48,075 bases of DNA from Nevskia sp. (GTDB lineage: Bacteria; Pseudomonadota; Gammaproteobacteria; Nevskiales; Nevskiaceae). The notes under the pieces were generated by a model that saw nothing but the letters and a program-made list of their open reading frames with translations, was not told where the DNA came from and did not search any database. The position numbers were made by a program, and so were the translations under genes. Location of the stretch: contig JADGHB010000019.1 in the NCBI GenBank assembly GCA_019689635.1, positions 1-48,075 of the forward strand, given 5' to 3'. Below, piece by piece: positions 43,602 through 48,075 of the stretch (the first letter of the stretch is position 1; each line of letters begins with the position of its first letter).

Positions 43602-45166
43602 CTCGGCTGGTGCCGCGCCGCGCCTTGCTGTCGGTGTCGGACAAGACCGGCCTGGCCGAATTCGCCGCGCGGCTCGCGGCGCAGGACGTCGAACTGATCT
43701 CCACCGGCGGCACGTTCCGGATGCTGCGCGACGCCGGCCTGCCCGCGCGCGAAGTCGCGGAGCTAACCGGGTTTCCCGAGATCATGGACGGCCGCGTCAA
43801 GACGCTGCATCCGAAAATCCACGGCGCCATCCTCGGCCGCCGCGGCCTCGACGACGCGGTGATGCAGCAACTCGGCATCGCGCCCATCGATCTGGTGGTG
43901 GTCAATCTCTATCCCTTCGAGCGCACCGTGGCCGATCCGCAGGTGGCCTTCGCGGACGCCGTCGAGAACATCGACATCGGCGGCCCGGCCCTGCTGCGCG
44001 CCGCGGCCAAGAACCACGCTCAGGTGGCGGTGGTGGTGGATCCGGCGGACTACGCGGCGCTGCTGGAGGCGCTCGGCGAGGGCGGAGTGACGCCCGCCCA
44101 GCGCCTGCGGCTGGCCATCAAGGCCTTCGCGCACACCGCGCGCTACGACGCCGCCATCGCCGGCTATCTCTCCTCGCTCGACGAGCACGGCGGCCGGGAA
44201 TTCTTTCCCGGCGTGCTGGGCTTGCAGTTCGAGAAAAAACAGGATTTACGCTACGGCGAAAATCCCCATCAGCGCGCGGCGTTCTATGTCGAACGCTCGC
44301 CGCCGGCGGGGAGCATCGCCGCCGCGCGCCAGGTGCAGGGCAAGGAACTGTCGTACAACAATCTGGCCGACGCCGACGCGGCGCTGGAATGCGTCAAGTG
44401 CTTCGACGAACCGGCTTGCGTGATCGTCAAGCACGCCAATCCCTGCGGCGCGGCGATCAGCGAAGCGGGCCTGTCCCGCGCCTACGATCTGGCCTACCGC
44501 ACCGATCCCACCTCGGCCTTCGGCGGCATCATCGCCTTCAATCGCGAGCTCGACGCGCCCACCGCGCAAGCGATCCTCGAGCGTCAGTTCGTCGAAGTGA
44601 TCGTCGCGCCCAGCGTTTCACTCGAGGCGCGCGACCGGCTGGCGGCCAAGCCCAAGGTGCGCGTGCTGGAGACCGGTGCGTGGCCCGCGCAACCGGCGCC
44701 GGCGCTGGATTACAAGCGCGTGAGCGGCGGTTTGCTCGTGCAGGACGCGGATCTCCACCGCCTGTGCGAGGCGGAGCTGAAAGTGGTGACGAAACGCGCG
44801 CCGGACGCCGCCGAGCTGCGCGATCTGCTGTTCGCCTGGCGCGTGGCGCAGCACGTCAAGTCCAATGCCATCGTCTATGCCCGCGATCGGGCGACGATCG
44901 GCGTCGGCGCCGGACAGATGAGCCGCGTCTATTCCGCGCGCATCGCCGGCATCAAGGCCGCCGACGAGGGTCTGGACGTGCGCGGCGCGGTCATGGCCTC
45001 CGATGCGTTCTTCCCCTTCCGCGACGGCATCGACGCGGCGGCGGCGCTGGGCATCCGCGCGGTGATCCAGCCCGGAGGGTCGCTGCGCGATGCCGAGGTG
45101 ATCGCCGCCGCCGACGAACACGGCCTGGCGATGGTCTTCACCGGCGTGCGCCACTTCCGCCATTGA
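43598..45166 (+). CDS. purH: Bifunctional AICAR transformylase / IMP cyclohydrolase
   Basis: Catalyses the last two steps of IMP synthesis. In the 522-residue product the N-terminal cyclohydrolase domain (residues 1-195) has [24 protein letters not shown] and [14 protein letters not shown]. The C-terminal transformylase has [17 protein letters not shown] (catalytic Lys-His), TDPTSAFGG and the terminal [11 protein letters not shown]. Length and motifs are canonical. After it, 45167-45245 holds only a GGGGC-GTAA-GCCCC mini-hairpin without a T-tract. Confidence 0.97.
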   Translation: MTRLVPRRALLSVSDKTGLAEFAARLAAQDVELISTGGTFRMLRDAGLPAREVAELTGFPEIMDGRVKTLHPKIHGAILGRRGLDDAVMQQLGIAPIDLVVVNLYPFERTVADPQVAFADAVENIDIGGPALLRAAAKNHAQVAVVVDPADYAALLEALGEGGVTPAQRLRLAIKAFAHTARYDAAIAGYLSSLDEHGGREFFPGVLGLQFEKKQDLRYGENPHQRAAFYVERSPPAGSIAAARQVQGKELSYNNLADADAALECVKCFDEPACVIVKHANPCGAAISEAGLSRAYDLAYRTDPTSAFGGIIAFNRELDAPTAQAILERQFVEVIVAPSVSLEARDRLAAKPKVRVLETGAWPAQPAPALDYKRVSGGLLVQDADLHRLCEAELKVVTKRAPDAAELRDLLFAWRVAQHVKSNAIVYARDRATIGVGAGQMSRVYSARIAGIKAADEGLDVRGAVMASDAFFPFRDGIDAAAALGIRAVIQPGGSLRDAEVIAAADEHGLAMVFTGVRHFRH

Positions 45167-45245
45167 GTCGAGTTTGAAAAGCCTCGCCGCGATGAGCCCC
45201 GGCCGACTCCCTCGGCAGCAGGGGCGTAAGCCCCGATCAACCCAC

Positions 45246-46289
45246 TTAAGGACAGGGAATCGTGTAGCGACGGTGGATCGCCTCGATCCCCTCGATCACT
45301 TCGGAGGACAGGGTCAGTTCCGCGCAAGCGAGGTTGCTGCGCAGCTGCTCCATGGTGGTCGCGCCGATGAGGGTCGAGGTCACGAACGGCCGCGTGCGCA
45401 CGTAGGCCAGCGCCATCTGCGCGGGGTCCAGGCCGTGCTCGCGCGCGAGCGCGACGTACGCGCGGGTCGCCGCCTCGGCCTGCGGATGACTGTAGCGCGT
45501 GAAGCGCGAATACCGCGTCAACCGCGCCTGCGGCGGACGCGCGCCGTCGAGATATTTGCCCGACAACACGCCGAAGGCGAGCGGCGAATAGGCCAGCAAG
45601 CCCAGCTTTTCCCGATGCGCGAACTCGGCCAGGCCCACTTCGAAACTGCGGTTGAGCAGGCTGTAGGGATTCTGGATCGTCACCGGCCGCGGCCAGCCGC
45701 GCTCGCGCGCCAGGCGCAAGTATTCCGCGGCGCCCCAGGGCGTCTCGTTGGAAATGCCGATTTCGCGCACTTTGCCCGCGCGCACCAGCTCCGCCAGGGC
45801 GCCGAGCGTTTCTTCGATCGGCGTGGCGGCGCGGTCCTTGACCGGGCGGTAGCCGAGCTGGCCGAAATAGTTGGTGCTGCGCGCCGGCCAGTGCACCTGG
45901 TAAAGATCGAGGTAGTCGGTCTGCAGGCGTTCGAGGCTCGCCTCGCAGGCGGCGAGCACGTGTTCGCGCGTCAGCCGCGGGCCGCCGCGGATCCAGGGAA
46001 ACTCGCCGGGACCGATCACTTTGGTGGCGATCACCACGCGCTCGCGGCAGCGGCGCGATTTGAGCCAGGTGCCGAGATAGCGCTCGGTGCGGCCCTGGGT
46101 TTCCGCGCGCGGCGGCACCGGATACATCTCGGCGGTGTCGATCAGATTCACCCCTTGATCCAGCGCGTAATCGAGCTGGGCGTGCGCCTCGGCCTCCGTG
46201 TTCTGCTCGCCCCAGGTCATGGTCCCCAGCGCCAGTTCGCTGACCTGGATGCGGCTCGCCCCCAGCGAACGATAGCGCTCAACGGACAC
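45246..46289 (-). CDS. tas: Tas-like aldo/keto reductase
   Basis: NADPH-dependent oxidoreductase of the aldo/keto reductase superfamily. The 347-residue product parallels E. coli Tas: ELALGTMTWGEQNTEAEAHA, LIDTAEMYPVPPRAETQG (Asp and Tyr of the tetrad), the Lys in VIATKVIGPG, the His in LYQVHWP, VTIQNPYSLLNRSFEVGL, and the C-terminal TSTLIGATTMEQL. The physiological substrate is not known. It starts at a GTG inside the last 11 bases of trmB, so it is coupled to trmB translation. Confidence 0.9.
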   Translation of the reverse strand: MSVERYRSLGASRIQVSELALGTMTWGEQNTEAEAHAQLDYALDQGVNLIDTAEMYPVPPRAETQGRTERYLGTWLKSRRCRERVVIATKVIGPGEFPWIRGGPRLTREHVLAACEASLERLQTDYLDLYQVHWPARSTNYFGQLGYRPVKDRAATPIEETLGALAELVRAGKVREIGISNETPWGAAEYLRLARERGWPRPVTIQNPYSLLNRSFEVGLAEFAHREKLGLLAYSPLAFGVLSGKYLDGARPPQARLTRYSRFTRYSHPQAEAATRAYVALAREHGLDPAQMALAYVRTRPFVTSTLIGATTMEQLRSNLACAELTLSSEVIEGIEAIHRRYTIPCP

Positions 46290-46977
46290 GGCGGTAGGCC
46301 AGGTCGAAGACGGGATGCCCGAGCCCCTGCCCGCGCCGCTCGAATTTCGTCGGCGCTCGCGCGGCGTGCCGCGCGACGAATCCGCCGTGCGGGGATTCGT
46401 TGCGCAGGAGGGGTTCGGCATTCAAGACGACGCGCATGTGCTCGGCATAATCCGCCCAATCCGTGGCCAGACGTAAGACGCCGTCGGGCTTGAGGCGGCA
46501 AGCCAGCAGGCGCGCGAACTCCGGCTGGATCAGCCGCCGCTTGTGGTGCCGTTTTTTCGGCCACGGATCGGGGAAGTAGATCAGCACTTCGTCCAGCGAG
46601 GCTTCCGGCAGCGCCGCGCGCAAGACCTCGGCCGCGTCGTGGCAGACGATGCGCAGATTCTCCAGCCCCAGCGCTTCGGCGCTCAGCAGCAAGCGTCCGA
46701 CGCCGGGCCGGTGCACTTCCACGCCCAGGAAATTTTTGTCCGGCTCCGCCTTGGCCCGAGCCACCAGGGTCTCGCCGTTGCCGAAGCCGATCTCCAGCAC
46801 CAGGGGCGCGGCACGCCCGAAGCTTGCCAAGAGATCGAACGGGGTGCCGCCGAAGTCGATGCCGTAGCGTGGCCACAGGCGCTCGAGCGCCGCGCGCTGC
46901 GCGGGCGTGATGCGTCCTTCGCGGCGCACGAAGGAACGCACTTGACGATGCCGGTCCAGCGTTGCGGCGGGCTGCAT
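46279..46977 (-). CDS. trmB: tRNA (guanine-N7-)-methyltransferase
   Basis: Forms m7G46 in tRNA variable loops with SAM. The 232-residue product has the family blocks RSFVRREGRIT near the N-terminus, LEIGFGNGETL (SAM motif, about residues 60-70), NFLGVEVHRPGVG, LIYFPDPWPKKRHHKRRLI and the C-terminal TKFERRGQGLGHPVFDL. It lies 14 bp after thiG on the same strand, the common thiG-trmB order. Confidence 0.95.
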   Translation of the reverse strand: MQPAATLDRHRQVRSFVRREGRITPAQRAALERLWPRYGIDFGGTPFDLLASFGRAAPLVLEIGFGNGETLVARAKAEPDKNFLGVEVHRPGVGRLLLSAEALGLENLRIVCHDAAEVLRAALPEASLDEVLIYFPDPWPKKRHHKRRLIQPEFARLLACRLKPDGVLRLATDWADYAEHMRVVLNAEPLLRNESPHGGFVARHAARAPTKFERRGQGLGHPVFDLAYRRVR

Positions 46978-46991
46978 CGCGGCCTCTTCGT

Positions 46992-47798
46992 TCAGAACGG
47001 CAATCCGGACTCGGGCGAGGAGGCCGAGGCGAAACGGCGGCGCGGCATGCGCCCGGCGAGAAAGGCCTCGCGGCCGGCGATGATCGCGTGCTTCATGGCG
47101 CGCGCCATGCGCACCGGATCGCGCGCTTCGGCGATGGCGGTGTTCATCAGCACGCCGTCGCAGCCCAGCTCCATGGCGATCGCGGCGTCCGAGGCCGTGC
47201 CCACGCCGGCATCCACCAGCACCGGCACCTTGGCGTTCTCCACGATCTCCAGCAAGTTGTAACGGTTCTGGATGCCCAGACCCGAGCCGATCGGCGCCGC
47301 CAGCGGCATCACCGCCACGCAGCCGATTTCCTCCAGCTTGCGCGCGACGAGGGGATCGTCGCTGGTATAGACCATGACCTGGAACCCTTCGGCGACGAGT
47401 CGCTCGGCGGCCTTGAGCGTGGCCACGACGTCCGGGAACAACGTTTTCGGATCGCCCAGCACCTCCAGCTTGACGAGCGCGTGGCCGTCGAGCAGCTCGC
47501 GCGCCAGCCGGCAGGTGCGCAGCGCGTCCTCGGCGGTGTAACAGCCGGCGGTGTTCGGCAGAATCGTGTAACGCTGGGGCGACAACGCCTCGAGCAGATT
47601 GGGCTCGCCGGCTTTCTGCCCGAGGTTGGTCCGGCGCACGGCGACGGTGACGATCTCCGCGCCGCTGGCTTCGACCGCACGACGCGTTTCGTCCAGGTCC
47701 TTGTATTTGCCGGTGCCCACCAGAAGGCGCGAGCGGTAAGACCGGCCCGCGATCGTGAGCGGATCGGAGAGGGATGGATGGGCTTCGGCTTTGGTCAT
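46992..47798 (-). CDS. thiG: Thiazole synthase
   Basis: TIM-barrel enzyme that builds the thiazole phosphate of thiamin from DXP, ThiS-thiocarboxylate and dehydroglycine. The 268-residue product has [12 protein letters not shown], the active-site Lys segment [16 protein letters not shown], and the phosphate-binding segments [12 protein letters not shown] and [13 protein letters not shown], plus the typical C-terminus. The small ThiS gene usually found just upstream is not visible: the 277 bases from 47799 to the window end hold only repeats. Confidence 0.95.
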   Translation of the reverse strand: MTKAEAHPSLSDPLTIAGRSYRSRLLVGTGKYKDLDETRRAVEASGAEIVTVAVRRTNLGQKAGEPNLLEALSPQRYTILPNTAGCYTAEDALRTCRLARELLDGHALVKLEVLGDPKTLFPDVVATLKAAERLVAEGFQVMVYTSDDPLVARKLEEIGCVAVMPLAAPIGSGLGIQNRYNLLEIVENAKVPVLVDAGVGTASDAAIAMELGCDGVLMNTAIAEARDPVRMARAMKHAIIAGREAFLAGRMPRRRFASASSPESGLPF

Positions 47799-47862
47799 GG
47801 CGGCATCTCATGCCGTTCGGAAAAAACTCTCAACCACAGATTCCACGGATTTCAGCGATGGT

Positions 47863-48075
47863 CGGCGATGCGCTTCAACGCAGGCGGATCGACTTTATCA
47901 CTGCCATCCCTGGCGAGACGACGTCACGCCGATCAGGCCCCTGCCCGGCCCTCCATGGCCGGGCGTTCGGCCTCGCCGGCGATGCGCTTCAACGCAGGCG
48001 GATCGACTTTATCACTGCCATCCCTGGCGAGACGACGTCACGCCGATCAGGCCCCTGCCCGGCCCTCCATGGCCG
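47863..48075. repeat. Tandem 114-bp intergenic repeat, two copies, second cut by the window end
   Basis: A unit beginning CGGCGATGCGCTTCAACG recurs at an offset of 114 bp (47863 and 47977). The second copy appears identical for the 99 bases available, and the array may continue beyond the window. Each unit carries GCCA-TCCC-TGGC and an 8-bp-armed hairpin (GCCCGGCC to GGCCGGGC). The core GCCATCCCTGGC is the complement of motifs in the repeat at 12.6-12.85 kb. Just before it, 47834-47852 has a degenerate CCACAGATTCCACGGATTT sequence of the kind often seen in intergenic repeats. Confidence 0.85.

Noticed and set aside
45221-45234. Terminator after purH
   Set aside because: The GGGGC-GTAA-GCCCC hairpin has only a 5-bp stem and no T-tract on either side.
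47863-48075. A second CRISPR array at the right end
   Set aside because: The repeated unit is 114 bp and continuous with no variable spacers, so it is a tandem repeat, not a CRISPR.

Overview
The window is high-GC, densely packed chromosomal DNA from a gammaproteobacterium. Diagnostic blocks are zapB-like/zapA/6S RNA/fau, proC-yggT-metX-metW, and aroQ-accB-accC-prmA-fis-purH. Gene order, GC-rich codon use and dispersed hairpin repeats would fit a Xanthomonadales/Nevskiales/Chromatiales-like lineage, but no species can be named from sequence alone.

Layout. 0-2.6 kb: division genes, 6S RNA, folate salvage, a lipoprotein and an EVE-domain protein. 2.6-9.3 kb: a DUF885 peptidase-like protein and threonine deaminase (minus), divergent from the proC-yggT-metX-metW amino-acid operon. 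9.2-11.7 kb: four minus-strand genes (TerB-like, outer-membrane barrel, DUF3047, alpha/beta hydrolase). 11.8-17.7 kb: an unrecognised secreted/membrane protein, a duplicated intergenic repeat, two tandem HTTM-DCC membrane oxidoreductase-like paralogues, and tatD. 17.6-20.6 kb: DUF1634/TauE transporter pair and ilvD.

20.75-27.4 kb is an accessory island that looks less GC-rich than its flanks. It holds a MazEF-type toxin-antitoxin pair, a tracrRNA gene, cas9, cas1, a HigBA-type toxin-antitoxin pair, cas2 and a CRISPR array of 8 identical 37-nt repeats with 7 spacers of exactly 30 nt. It has no csn2 or cas4, so it is a type II-C-like locus. Its unusual traits are the complete higBA cassette, with its own palindromic operator, wedged between cas1 and cas2, and a second TA pair directly upstream of cas9. 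The tracrRNA and its terminator are readable on the minus strand. Its anti-repeat requires that the crRNAs are also made from the minus strand, opposite to the cas genes, and a T-tailed hairpin between cas2 and the array fits the end of such a transcript.

27.4-38.5 kb: 1-Cys peroxiredoxin, MATE exporter, a small membrane protein, a TonB-dependent receptor with an FNR/Anr-like palindrome upstream, and a likely operon of sensor kinase, response regulator and a PutA that lacks a DNA-binding domain. 38.5-45.2 kb: cutA, a DsbD reduced to its periplasmic alpha domain, a TlpA-like thioredoxin, then the biosynthetic aroQ-to-purH series. 45.2-48.1 kb (minus): Tas-like aldo/keto reductase, trmB, thiG, then a 114-bp tandem repeat running off the window end.
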